Source of the DNA: Sedimentisphaerales bacterium
GTDB taxonomy: Bacteria; Planctomycetota; Phycisphaerae; Sedimentisphaerales; Anaerobacaceae
Direction of reading: 5' to 3'
Length of the DNA stretch: 8,518 bases
Assembly: GCA_016933985.1 (NCBI GenBank)
Contig: JAFGTU010000142.1
Coordinates: forward strand, 1 to 8,518
This document shows, in pieces, positions 1 through 5,441 of the stretch. Numbering within the stretch: the first letter of the stretch is position 1; each line of letters begins with the position of its first letter. The notes beneath the pieces were generated by a model. That model was not told the origin of the DNA. It made no database searches and was given only the letters and a program-made list of their open reading frames with translations. Made by a program: the position numbers and the translations under genes.

Positions 1-625
1 GCCAAGGCATGCCGGCGTCCGGATTAAGGGACCACATCGCCGGCGCACCCCAGAGCGGCCCGGGCGGGTCGTTGACCGACGTCTTCCACCCGGTTTCTGG
101 CGACTCAGGCTGTAATACTTTTACTACAAGCCAATAAATCTCACCCGCTCTCTGCTGAAAGGGATCTGGTATCTGCGTTATGTTGACCTGGTGGAACGCG
201 TAGTGATCACCTGGTTCCATCTGGCCCTTGGCCGGGCAAGCCCAGCCTTGCAGGCCGACCCCGTAGGGAGCAATGAAGTTCACCGCACCGCCGCCGTTCC
301 ATGTCCACAGGCGCACACCTGGTACGCCGCCGGCGTCACTCCAGATTGATATGTCCGCCATCAAGTTAGAGGGATCGATCTGACCGTCTTTTTTGACGGA
401 GAACCAGATGTGGATGTCCGTTATCTTGCCGGACTCCGTGCACATGAAATCATCCGCGACGTGCTGGTCCACTACGCAGATGTCCCACCCTTCCGGGTCG
501 GGCAGTTGGGGATAGTGCATTTTGTACGGGTCGCCGCGGAACCAATCGGCCCGTACTGCGGGCGCTATGCTAATCAACAGGCATAACACAAGGGCCCACA
601 ATAGTCTTCTGTACACAGGTTTCAT
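1..625 (-). CDS. Exported DUF7901-like protein, C-terminus beyond window
   Basis: The gene reads leftwards from the ATG at 625 and stays open for 208 codons to the window edge, so the C-terminal part is missing. A strong Shine-Dalgarno GGAGG (633-637) lies 7 bases before the ATG and fixes the start. The N-terminus MKPVYRR followed by a hydrophobic stretch (about residues 8-24) and an A-V-R-A end at residues 23-26 is a typical Sec signal peptide. The mature part contains VADDFMCTESGKITDIHIWF (about 56-75), then a WSDAGGVPG stretch, a G-V-G-L-Q-G-W segment and YWLVVKV, which fits the beta-sandwich DUF7901 family found in many copies in planctomycetes; these often end in a PEP-CTERM sorting signal, which cannot be checked here. 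Molecular function is unknown; an extracellular or cell-surface role is inferred from the signal peptide. It follows hisI on the same strand after about 400 bases and probably has its own promoter (850-878). Confidence 0.8.
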   Translation of the reverse strand, partial: MKPVYRRLLWALVLCLLISIAPAVRADWFRGDPYKMHYPQLPDPEGWDICVVDQHVADDFMCTESGKITDIHIWFSVKKDGQIDPSNLMADISIWSDAGGVPGVRLWTWNGGGAVNFIAPYGVGLQGWACPAKGQMEPGDHYAFHQVNITQIPDPFQQRAGEIYWLVVKVLQPESPETGWKTSVNDPPGPLWGAPAMWSLNPDAGMPW

Positions 626-1031
626 AATGTAACCTCCAAAAAAGAGCCATTCCTTTGCAGTTGAAAAATGAATTAGCTATACGTTATCCCGCGGCGACAG
701 CCGCGATTTACTCCGTGCGATGGGCGCAGAATATCCGCGTGAGCGTTCTATGCGACGCCCGATAAAGGGAAAGCATTGATGACAACGTGACACCATCACA
801 GGCACTCCTCGGACTGGTGTACGGTCCTACAATATGTTACACGCTTACAATTATACAACCGGACAGTCCAATAAACAAGAAAAATCCAAAAAAAACCGCA
901 ATGCCGCTCAGAAATCGACCGTCTATATCAGGCAGGTCGGCTTCCCTCAGGCCTCAACCGGAATGCAGCGCAGCTAAGTTCCTTTATATAAAGCAGATAC
1001 GTTCACACTGCCGCACGCCGGTGCAGTATTC
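626..1031. other. Intergenic region: long leader and hisI 3' flank
   Basis: No convincing gene is visible. Read on the minus strand, the promoter-proximal half (843-626) would be the leader of the DUF7901-like gene. It contains a GC hairpin, CGCGGC (690-695) with GCCGCG (700-705) around the loop GACA, and a 22-codon ATG frame at 776-708 without a ribosome binding site. I do not recognise a known riboswitch class in it. The half next to hisI has an A8 run on the plus strand (T8 on the minus strand, about 890-898) that could aid hisI termination, but I see no strong stem before it. An 85-codon frame at 787-1044 on the plus strand overlaps the hisI end and has no family resemblance, so I treat it as chance. 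Confidence 0.5.
850..878 (-). promoter_or_regulatory. Sigma-70-like promoter for the DUF7901-like gene
   Basis: On the minus strand TTGTTT (878-873) is followed by a 17-base spacer and a perfect TATAAT (855-850). Transcription would start near 843, leaving a leader of about 215 bases before the ATG at 625. The spacer contains the 9-base dyad GGACAGTCC (861-869), which could be an operator or chance. The -10 box and spacing are ideal; only the first three bases of the -35 box match consensus. Confidence 0.45.
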
Positions 1032-1445
1032 TCATTTTCGATAAGTCTTGTTCGGGTCGTAGGTTTTTTCAGCGATGAATTCGAGGTCGTTTTCGCTGTT
1101 CCGCTTTAAGGCCCGATAAAAGCACGATTGATACCCAACGTGGCATTGGCCCTGCTCAACGGTTACTTTAAGAATGAGGCAGTCCTGGTCGCAATCGACG
1201 AGTATCTGCCGCACTTTTTGAAAATGTCCGCTTTCCTCGCCCTTTTTCCATAGCCTCCGACGCGATCTGCTGAAGTATGTTGCATAACCGTTTTTGATGG
1301 TCAAATCGAGTGCTTCGCGATTCATATATGCAACCATCAGGATCTGGCCTGTATCGGCATCCTGAGCAATGGCCGTAATAAGGCCGTTTTCGTCAAATCT
1401 TGGCGTGAACTCCAGTCCTTCCTCGACAATTCTGCTTGCACACAC
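1032..1445 (-). CDS. hisI: Phosphoribosyl-AMP cyclohydrolase
   Basis: HisI opens the purine ring of phosphoribosyl-AMP to give ProFAR, the third step of histidine biosynthesis, in the cytoplasm. The 137-residue product is the usual length for the stand-alone enzyme without a fused HisE domain. The family core is complete: YFSRSR (57-62), LW.KGEESGH (65-74), DCDQD (84-88), QCH.G (100-104) and SCF.R (107-111). Asp84, Asp86 and Asp88 match the metal-binding aspartates and Cys85, Cys101 and Cys108 match the zinc cysteines of the family. The start is GTG at 1445, supported by a perfect AGGAGG (1460-1455) 9 bases upstream; no ATG lies nearby. No other his gene is in the window, so the pathway must be scattered in this genome. 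The gene is divergent from the 1549-2553 gene, with a ~100-base shared control region. Confidence 0.97.
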   Translation of the reverse strand: MCASRIVEEGLEFTPRFDENGLITAIAQDADTGQILMVAYMNREALDLTIKNGYATYFSRSRRRLWKKGEESGHFQKVRQILVDCDQDCLILKVTVEQGQCHVGYQSCFYRALKRNSENDLEFIAEKTYDPNKTYRK

Positions 1446-1480
1446 TTCTGGCGGCCTCCTGAATCGTTGTTCTTAACTGC

Positions 1481-1509
1481 TTGCCGGCGCAGGTTGTAAC
1501 TGTTATTAT
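1481..1509 (+). promoter_or_regulatory. Possible promoter of the five-gene plus-strand run
   Basis: TTGCCG (1481-1486), a 17-base spacer and TATTAT (1504-1509) give a reasonable sigma-70-like promoter (4/6 and 5/6 matches), with a predicted start near 1516, about 33 bases before the GTG at 1549. Just downstream, ACAAAA (1512-1517) and TTTTGT (1524-1529) form an inverted repeat over the expected start point, a possible operator. Confidence 0.4.
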
Positions 1510-1533
1510 CGACAAAAACAAGGTTTTGTTTAA
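1505..1533 (-). promoter_or_regulatory. Possible hisI promoter
   Basis: On the minus strand TTAAAC (1533-1528), a 17-base spacer and GATAAT (1510-1505) form a moderate sigma-70-like pair about 60 bases before the hisI start. The -10 box overlaps the -10 box of the divergent promoter on the other strand, so the two could compete. The -35 box is poor (3 of 6). Confidence 0.35.
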
Positions 1534-1548
1534 GAGAAAGTTGGCTCA

Positions 1549-2553
1549 GTGGCTGACGGCAAAGCTAACAGGAAGAAACACGTATTGCTGGCGGTTCGCA
1601 TCTTGGTGGTGGCTGCCGGGCTTGTATTAGCTGCGATTTGGGTCGAGCGGAAACGGGCGGATCTCGTGGCCGCCTTCGCTCGGATGGATTGGTGGGTCTT
1701 TGCGTGTGTTTTCGCCGCCTTCTGCGCCAGTCAGATCGTTGTGGGACTGCGCTGGTGGTTGTTGCTGCGGACTCAGGGGATTTTTATCAGTTTTTGGGTC
1801 GCGGTGAGATTGTATTTTCTTGGCTGGTTCTACAACAACGTGATGTTAGGCTCTGTCGGAGGGGACCTGTTTCGGGTATGGTACGTTACCAAGCACACCG
1901 AGAAGAAGTTCGAGGCCGGCCTCAGTGTGTTTGTGGATAGGGCTATAGGCCTTCTCAGCACACTGATAATCGCGTTTTTCTTCTATGTTGCGTTCCTTTG
2001 GCCGGAGAAGCTCCCGCTGGTCAACACGGTGTTTCAGTACTGGTGGTTGGTTGTATTGGCGATAGCGGCCGCTGTCGCGGGGCTCTCGGCCCACCGGCGG
2101 GGCAGGGCACTGCTGGGTAGGCTTTGGAGCAGCCTCTGCAGAGTATGGAAGAAGCTGATCAGTGCGGGACGGCTTTACGTCGGAAGCCCCTTTACAATTC
2201 TTGCGGCCTTCGTCCTCACGGTCGTTTTGCAGATAGGCACCATTACGGGATTCTGGTTTCTGGGCCGAAGTATCGGCATTGAGGCGAGCATAAAGTATTA
2301 TTACGTGTTCTTCACTCTGGTCTGGGTGATCGGGGCGGTTCCTGTCAGTGTCGCCGGGGCCTTTGTGGTTGAAGGCGCGCTGGCCGTGCTGTTCGTAACA
2401 ATGGCTCACGTTCCCGAGGCCGATGCCGGGGCTCTGGCCTTGCTGCAGCGGTTTGTCTGGCTGCTGGCTTCCCTGCCCGGAGCCGTCATACATTTGACGG
2501 GCGCGCATTTGCCCCGCCACTTTTCTGTTGACGGCGAGGAACCCGACAAGTAA
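1549..2553 (+). CDS. YbhN/LPG-synthase-type flippase-like membrane protein
   Basis: This 334-residue integral membrane protein fits the lysylphosphatidylglycerol synthase transmembrane family (UPF0104/YbhN, related to the flippase part of MprF and to archaeal AglD). Family motifs are present: a GLRW segment (66-69), a stretch ending G-S-V-G-G-D-L-F-R (101-109), V-D-R-A-I-G-L (129-135), and a Pro/Gly/Glu segment V-P-V-S-V-A-G-A-F-V-V-E-G (264-276) in place of the usual P.S.GG.G.RE. Hydrophobic helices can be placed near 12-31, 48-72, 82-98, 132-151, 162-180, 214-238, 250-284 and 300-316. The lysyl-transferase domain of full MprF is absent, so lipid or lipid-linked substrate movement is more likely than aminoacylation; the substrate is unknown. 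The start is GTG, the first possible start after an in-frame stop at 1531, with a weak purine-rich SD (GAGAAAG). It leads the five-gene run. Confidence 0.85.
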   Translation: MADGKANRKKHVLLAVRILVVAAGLVLAAIWVERKRADLVAAFARMDWWVFACVFAAFCASQIVVGLRWWLLLRTQGIFISFWVAVRLYFLGWFYNNVMLGSVGGDLFRVWYVTKHTEKKFEAGLSVFVDRAIGLLSTLIIAFFFYVAFLWPEKLPLVNTVFQYWWLVVLAIAAAVAGLSAHRRGRALLGRLWSSLCRVWKKLISAGRLYVGSPFTILAAFVLTVVLQIGTITGFWFLGRSIGIEASIKYYYVFFTLVWVIGAVPVSVAGAFVVEGALAVLFVTMAHVPEADAGALALLQRFVWLLASLPGAVIHLTGAHLPRHFSVDGEEPDK

Positions 2554-2563
2554 AGTACAAAGA

Positions 2564-2591
2564 CAGGCGGCAGATTAGGTGTTTCCGCCTG
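2564..2591 (+). other. Hairpin between the first two operon genes
   Basis: CAGGCGG (2564-2570) pairs perfectly with CCGCCTG (2585-2591) around a 14-base loop, starting 11 bases after the stop codon at 2551-2553. No T-tract follows, so it is more likely an mRNA processing or stabilising element, or a leaky attenuator, than a terminator. Confidence 0.3.
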
Positions 2592-2641
2592 CGCCGAGCA
2601 AGAGCAGGTTGGCAAGAACATAAGGACCTGGCGTTAACTAT

Positions 2642-3358
2642 ATGCCTGGAACAGGACGGCTTAAAGGCTACTTTATCCGAGGAGTGGCGGTATTGCTGCC
2701 CGCGGTCCTTACTATCTGGATTTTTGTGCTGGCTTATACATTTATCCAGGAGAATGTCAGTGTGCACATCAATCGCGGCCTGGTCAGCCTGATAGCCCAT
2801 TTCCAGGGAGAGAACGGCATCTCCAAACAGGACCTTACCGAGATTCTGGTAAAGGGCAAGGCAGGCTCAATAGTCGGCTTTATCATAGCATTAGTGGCAA
2901 TCTGTCTGGTCGGAGCGGTATTGGCCAGCGTTTTCGGAAGGGCGTTGTGGCGCCAGATCGAGAATTTCATATTGAATCTCCCGGTGCTCCGGCGCATATA
3001 TCCTTATGTGAAGCAGGTGACGGATTTCCTTCTTGCACCGGAGCAGCAGAGGCGATTGTCGTTTTCGCGGGTAGTTGCCGTGGAGTATCCTCGAAAAGGG
3101 ATATGGTCTTTAGGGTTTGTGACCGGCTCGGGCCTTAAGAACGTAACGGAGAATGTCAAAAAGGAGTTTCTAACGGTGCTGGTGCCTACATCGCCGACGC
3201 CGTTCACCGGCTTTGTTATAATGCTCCCCAAGAAGACCGTGATAGACCTCGATATGACAATTGAAGAGGCATTCAGGTTTTTGATGAGCGGGGGCGTAAT
3301 CGCGCCCGGCAAGGAGGTGCTTGGTCTTACCGCCGCTGTGCCTGGGGCTCGGGATTGA
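2642..3358 (+). CDS. DUF502 family membrane protein
   Basis: The 238-residue product matches the DUF502 family, which is common in bacteria but of unknown biochemical function. Two membrane helices are visible, about 11-36 (with the PAVLTIW turn) and 75-98. They are followed by the family signature segments N-L-P-V-L-R-R-I-Y (112-120), V-E-Y-P-R-K-G-I-W-S-L-G-F-V-T (147-161), V-P-T-S-P-T-P-F-T-G-F (181-191) and F-L-M-S-G-G (213-218). Full length for the family. The ATG at 2642 has no close SD; AAGGA (2622-2626) is 15 bases away, so translation may be weak or coupled. It lies 88 bases after the flippase-like gene and 43 bases before hpf. I infer an envelope-related or membrane scaffold role only from the two helices and the neighbour. 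Confidence 0.9.
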   Translation: MPGTGRLKGYFIRGVAVLLPAVLTIWIFVLAYTFIQENVSVHINRGLVSLIAHFQGENGISKQDLTEILVKGKAGSIVGFIIALVAICLVGAVLASVFGRALWRQIENFILNLPVLRRIYPYVKQVTDFLLAPEQQRRLSFSRVVAVEYPRKGIWSLGFVTGSGLKNVTENVKKEFLTVLVPTSPTPFTGFVIMLPKKTVIDLDMTIEEAFRFLMSGGVIAPGKEVLGLTAAVPGARD

Positions 3359-3388
3359 ATTGGGTTGTTGATTTTGGAAAGAACTGTT

Positions 3389-3394
3389 AAGGAG
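3389..3394 (+). promoter_or_regulatory. Ribosome binding site deciding the TTG start of hpf
   Basis: AAGGAG lies 7 bases before TTG at 3402, the best SD of the plus-strand run. It settles the non-ATG start, because the next in-frame Met (residue 10, about 3429) would delete the first strand of the domain. Confidence 0.7.
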
Positions 3395-3401
3395 AATAGC
3401 T

Positions 3402-3731
3402 TTGCTTTTTACGATTATCGGCAGACACATGGATATAACGGACGCGATGAAAAGTCACGCGGAGGAGAAGACCTCGAAGCTGCCGCGCTATTACAACAGC
3501 GTCAATCAGGTCGAAGTGGTCATCGACGGCGGCCAGGGGGGCAAGGTTTCCGTTGAGGTCATTGCCCGCGCCGAGCACGGCAAGGTGTTCGTGTGTACTC
3601 AAACCGGCGAAGACGCGTACGGGTGCATTGACATCGCCGTTCATAAGCTGGAGAGGCAGTTGCGACGAGCCAAGGGTAAGGAACGAGATAACAAGCATAC
3701 GGGCATGGACTCCGGGGAGATGAAGACGTAG
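3402..3731 (+). CDS. hpf: Ribosome hibernation promoting factor, short form
   Basis: HPF binds the 30S decoding region during stress or stationary phase and shuts ribosomes down. The 109-residue product carries one ribosomal S30AE domain: T-I-I-G-R-H-M-D-I-T (4-13) beginning the first strand, a helix with K-T-S-K-L (23-27), central strands V-E-V-V-I and V-S-V-E-V-I, and the diagnostic E-D-A-Y-G-C-I-D-I-A (70-79) followed by K-L-E-R-Q-L-R-R-A-K (82-91). It lacks the C-terminal dimerisation domain of long HPF, so it belongs with the short HPF/YfiA type. It starts at TTG with a strong SD. Its position just before ptsN parallels the rpoN-hpf-ptsN order of proteobacteria, although rpoN is not beside it here; a DUF502 gene precedes it. 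Confidence 0.93.
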   Translation: MLFTIIGRHMDITDAMKSHAEEKTSKLPRYYNSVNQVEVVIDGGQGGKVSVEVIARAEHGKVFVCTQTGEDAYGCIDIAVHKLERQLRRAKGKERDNKHTGMDSGEMKT

Positions 3732-3760
3732 CGATGTAGTTAATCGCTGAATTTGTGCTG

Positions 3761-3781
3761 TGAAGTGATTCTTCATTTTTT
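3761..3781 (+). terminator. Weak terminator-like hairpin after hpf
   Basis: TGAAG (3761-3765) and CTTCA (3771-3775) can form a 5-bp stem with a 5-base loop, followed directly by T6 (3776-3781). The stem is short and AT-rich, so termination would be partial at best. A second small inverted repeat, AGCGAT with ATCGCT, lies just before it (about 3731-3748). Confidence 0.25.
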
Positions 3782-3813
3782 CCGTTCGGCCTATTAAGCC
3801 ATAACAGATCAAC

Positions 3814-4299
3814 ATGGGCGACAAGATGAAATTCTCCGACTTTATTTGTTTTGAAGCGCTTGTGCCGGCCTTGAGCGGCCCGGATCGCGACAGTGCGATA
3901 GGCGAGCTTGTTCGATCTCTGGACAAGGCAGGCAAACTGGGCAAAGGCAACTGCAAGAAGATCACCGACGCCGTGATTGGCAGGGAGCGTGAAGCCAGCA
4001 CGGGCATGGGCAAGGGCGTAGCGGTGCCTCACGTGAAACACAAGGCGGTAAAGGACGTGGTCGCGTCGGTCGGGCTGTGCGGGGCGGGTCTTGATTTCTC
4101 CGCGCTTGACAAGCAGCCCGTTTATTCGGTCATACTGCTGGTAAGCCCGGTGGACCATCCGGACAAGCATCTTCAGGCGATGGAGCATATCTTCCAGCAC
4201 TTGCAGCAGGAGAAATTCCGCAAGTTCCTCAGGCAGTGCCAGACCGCAGGGCAGATTGAGGACCTTTTGCGAGAGGCCGATGAGAGTCCCTCGCTGTAG
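3814..4299 (+). CDS. ptsN: PTS EIIA component, PtsN (nitrogen-regulatory) type
   Basis: EIIA-Ntr-type proteins take a phosphate from HPr/NPr on a histidine and act as regulators rather than as part of a sugar transporter. The 161-residue product is a single PTS EIIA type-2 domain: R-E-R-E-A-S-T-G-M-G-K-G-V-A-V-P-H (57-73) holds the active-site His73, followed by helix and strand segments V-Y-S-V-I-L-L-V-S-P (126-135) and H-P-D-K-H-L-Q-A-M-E-H-I (138-149). No EIIB, EIIC or DNA-binding domain is attached. The first ATG (3814) is used; a second in-frame ATG is at 3826, and neither has a clear SD. It sits 82 bases after hpf and 61 before HPr, which supplies its likely phosphate donor. Phosphorylation state presumably reports nitrogen or carbon status to unknown partners. 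Confidence 0.92.
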   Translation: MGDKMKFSDFICFEALVPALSGPDRDSAIGELVRSLDKAGKLGKGNCKKITDAVIGREREASTGMGKGVAVPHVKHKAVKDVVASVGLCGAGLDFSALDKQPVYSVILLVSPVDHPDKHLQAMEHIFQHLQQEKFRKFLRQCQTAGQIEDLLREADESPSL

Positions 4300-4360
4300 G
4301 CCCGTTGGGGCCGGTCGGATTGGGCGAAGAGCATGAGCTGCCTGGAAAGGGAATGATGTT

Positions 4361-4654
4361 TTGGAAACTCCGGTTTGCGAAACGGAAGTCGAGATAAAAA
4401 ACGCCGACGGGCTGCACATGCGTCCTGCGATGCAGTTCGTTGACGTGGCAAACCGATTCAAGTGCGCCGTTACGGTCAGGAGCGGCCAGACGGAGGCAGA
4501 TGGAAAGAGTATTATGCAGATGAGTATGCTGGCCGCCACGGTCGGCACGAAGCTCAAGATCAAAGCGGAGGGCGCCGATGCCACCCAGCTTGTCGAGGCT
4601 ATACGTGAGCTTGTCGAAGTAGAATTGTTCGGCGAGCCCCCGCCGGAGAAGTGA
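4361..4654 (+). CDS. ptsH: HPr-family phosphocarrier protein
   Basis: HPr carries phosphate from Enzyme I to EIIA proteins. The 97-residue product has the whole fold: the active-site loop N-A-D-G-L-H-M-R-P-A (14-23) with His19, and the regulatory-serine region G-K-S-I-M-Q-M-S-M-L (48-57), where Ser50 sits at the place of Ser46 of Gram-positive HPr and could be a target of HPr kinase. A stretch of about eight extra residues precedes the first strand and E-P-P-P-E-K follows the last helix. The start is TTG at 4361, supported by AAGGGA (4347-4352) 8 bases upstream; ATGs at 4353 and 4356 are in other frames. Enzyme I (ptsI), usually next, is absent: repeat-rich noncoding DNA follows. It may be of the NPr type, given the hpf-ptsN context. 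Confidence 0.93.
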   Translation: METPVCETEVEIKNADGLHMRPAMQFVDVANRFKCAVTVRSGQTEADGKSIMQMSMLAATVGTKLKIKAEGADATQLVEAIRELVEVELFGEPPPEK

Positions 4655-4678
4655 GGCGGGGAACCGGGTTTGTTTTTC
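4638..4678 (+). terminator. Hairpin terminator overlapping the HPr stop codon
   Basis: CCCCGCC (4638-4644) pairs perfectly with GGCGGGG (4655-4661). The 10-base loop contains the TGA stop (4652-4654). A T-rich stretch, GTTTGTTTTT (4668-4677), follows after a gap of six bases. The stem is strong but the T-tract is interrupted and displaced, so this is a moderate call; it would end the five-gene transcript. Confidence 0.45.
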
Positions 4679-4824
4679 GTATTGCGTGTTGCGTATTGCG
4701 GGGGGCGGATTGGGTTTGTTTGGGTTTGTTTTTCTTGTGTGCTGCGGGGCGGGAGATTGTTGTAACTTTTTTGGAGATAAGGGTTTGCGGTGGTTTTGGG
4801 GTTTTGGGGATTGGGTTTGTTTTG
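4666..4824. repeat. GGGTTTGTTT repeats with CGTATTGCG pair
   Basis: GGGTTTGTTT occurs at 4666-4675, 4712-4721, 4722-4731 and 4813-4822; the middle two are a perfect 10-base tandem (TGGGTTTGTT twice, 4711-4730). The 9-mer CGTATTGCG occurs at 4678-4686 and 4692-4700. The stretch also holds GGGG-TTTT-GGGG (4798-4809) flanked by further G-runs. Confidence 0.7.
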
Positions 4825-4840
4825 CATAATTGAGTCATTG

Positions 4841-4926
4841 CCACTAAGACACGAAGGCACGAAGAAGACAGGAGGCCAGAAGACGGAGGACAGAGCGCGG
4901 AAGACAGAATAGAGAAGACAGGAGGC
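4841..4926. repeat. CACGAAG / GAAGACAG purine-rich repeats
   Basis: Nearly all-purine plus strand. The 13-mer GAAGACAGGAGGC occurs at 4864-4876 and 4914-4926, exactly 50 bases apart. AAGGCACGAAGA (4854-4865) recurs at 5117-5128, and GGAAGACAGAATA (4899-4911) recurs at 5450-5462, showing that the same modules are used again downstream. Confidence 0.7.
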
Positions 4927-5063
4927 AGCTTGGCGATATGCAGCCGGATGGAGAGGGTGGATGGTTTGATCGGCTTTGCGGGTTTTCATTGTAACTGTTG
5001 TTAGGGTAATGGTTTATGCTATTTCATGTTACATACCATGGGTCTTCCATTAGTTTGGTGGGT

Positions 5064-5092
5064 ATTATATCATATTGCGAGTTTGATGTCAA
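5064..5092 (-). promoter_or_regulatory. Perfect-consensus sigma-70 promoter, leftward
   Basis: On the minus strand TTGACA (5092-5087), exactly 17 bases of spacer, and TATAAT (5069-5064) match the bacterial housekeeping consensus at all 12 positions. Transcription would start near 5057 and run leftwards, antisense to HPr and ptsN. No recognisable gene lies directly downstream: the first frames are an 8-codon ATG frame ending near 5026 and a long antisense frame starting at 4989 without an SD. Confidence 0.6.
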
Positions 5093-5107
5093 GTGAATTA
5101 TTCCCGC

Positions 5108-5236
5108 CAAGGCGCAAAGGCACGAAGAGACACGAAAGGGAAAAAAAGGATAACCACGAAGGGAACCACAGATACCTAAGGCACAGATTTCACAGATTTG
5201 CGCAGATTGGATCAGATACGGATACCTATGGCACAG
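5108..5236. repeat. CACGAAG and CACAGATT modules with 50-base-spaced repeat
   Basis: CACGAAG-type copies lie at 5121-5127 and 5155-5161. GATACCTAAGGCACAG (5171-5186) returns as GATACCTATGGCACAG (5221-5236), 15 of 16 identical and exactly 50 bases later. ACAGATTT occurs twice between them, with a further CAGATT. Confidence 0.7.
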
Positions 5237-5275
5237 GGGGAGTTGGCGAGTGGCTGATTGGTTTGGGGTTTGTCT

Positions 5276-5380
5276 GCCGCGTTGCGGCTGGTGTACTTCG
5301 CCAAAGACCGCTCTTGAAGCGAGCTTCGTCGCGGACTTTGTCTTCGTCCACTCGGCCGACAAGGTCGGCCGAAAGACAAA
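5276..5380. repeat. Three consecutive GC-rich hairpins
   Basis: Hairpin 1 is GCCGC (5276-5280) with GCGGC (5284-5288). Hairpin 2 is CCGC/GCGG (5308-5311, 5331-5334) enclosing GAAG-CGAG-CTTC (5316-5327). Hairpin 3 has an inner stem TCGGCCGAC (5352-5360) with GTCGGCCGA (5364-5372) around AAG, and an outer stem TTTGTCTT (5337-5344) with AAGACAAA (5373-5380), with a 7-base bulge on one side. The series could be a structured RNA or a palindromic repeat element; no gene is adjacent. Confidence 0.55.
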
Positions 5381-5415
5381 TGGAGCAGCAGGTGATCGGG
5401 GGAGCGGGAGATGGG

Positions 5416-5439
5416 TATCAGGATATCAGGGTATCAGGG
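5416..5439. repeat. Three tandem 8-base units (TATCAGGR)
   Basis: TATCAGGA, TATCAGGG, TATCAGGG run head to tail at 5416-5439. A short tandem array with one variant base, in the middle of the purine-rich mosaic. Confidence 0.7.
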
Positions 5440-5441
5440 GG

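Noticed and set aside
626..849. Known riboswitch (c-di-GMP, TPP or cobalamin type) in the DUF7901 leader
   Set aside because: None of the conserved core sequences of these classes could be found by eye.
787..1044. An 85-codon plus-strand frame before hisI
   Set aside because: No SD, no family resemblance, biased composition, and it overlaps the hisI 3' end and the predicted leftward promoter.
1846..2520. A 224-codon frame antisense to the flippase-like gene
   Set aside because: Opposite-strand shadow of a clear membrane protein; composition is charged and low in hydrophobic residues, with no family resemblance.
3559..4989. A 476-codon open frame on the minus strand, opposite hpf, ptsN and HPr, about 70 bases downstream of the consensus promoter
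   Set aside because: Its first ~110 codons come from the low-complexity repeat region and the rest is the mirror of three well-supported genes. It has no SD at its ATG and no recognisable domain. The promoter is kept as a finding, but the frame is not called as a gene.
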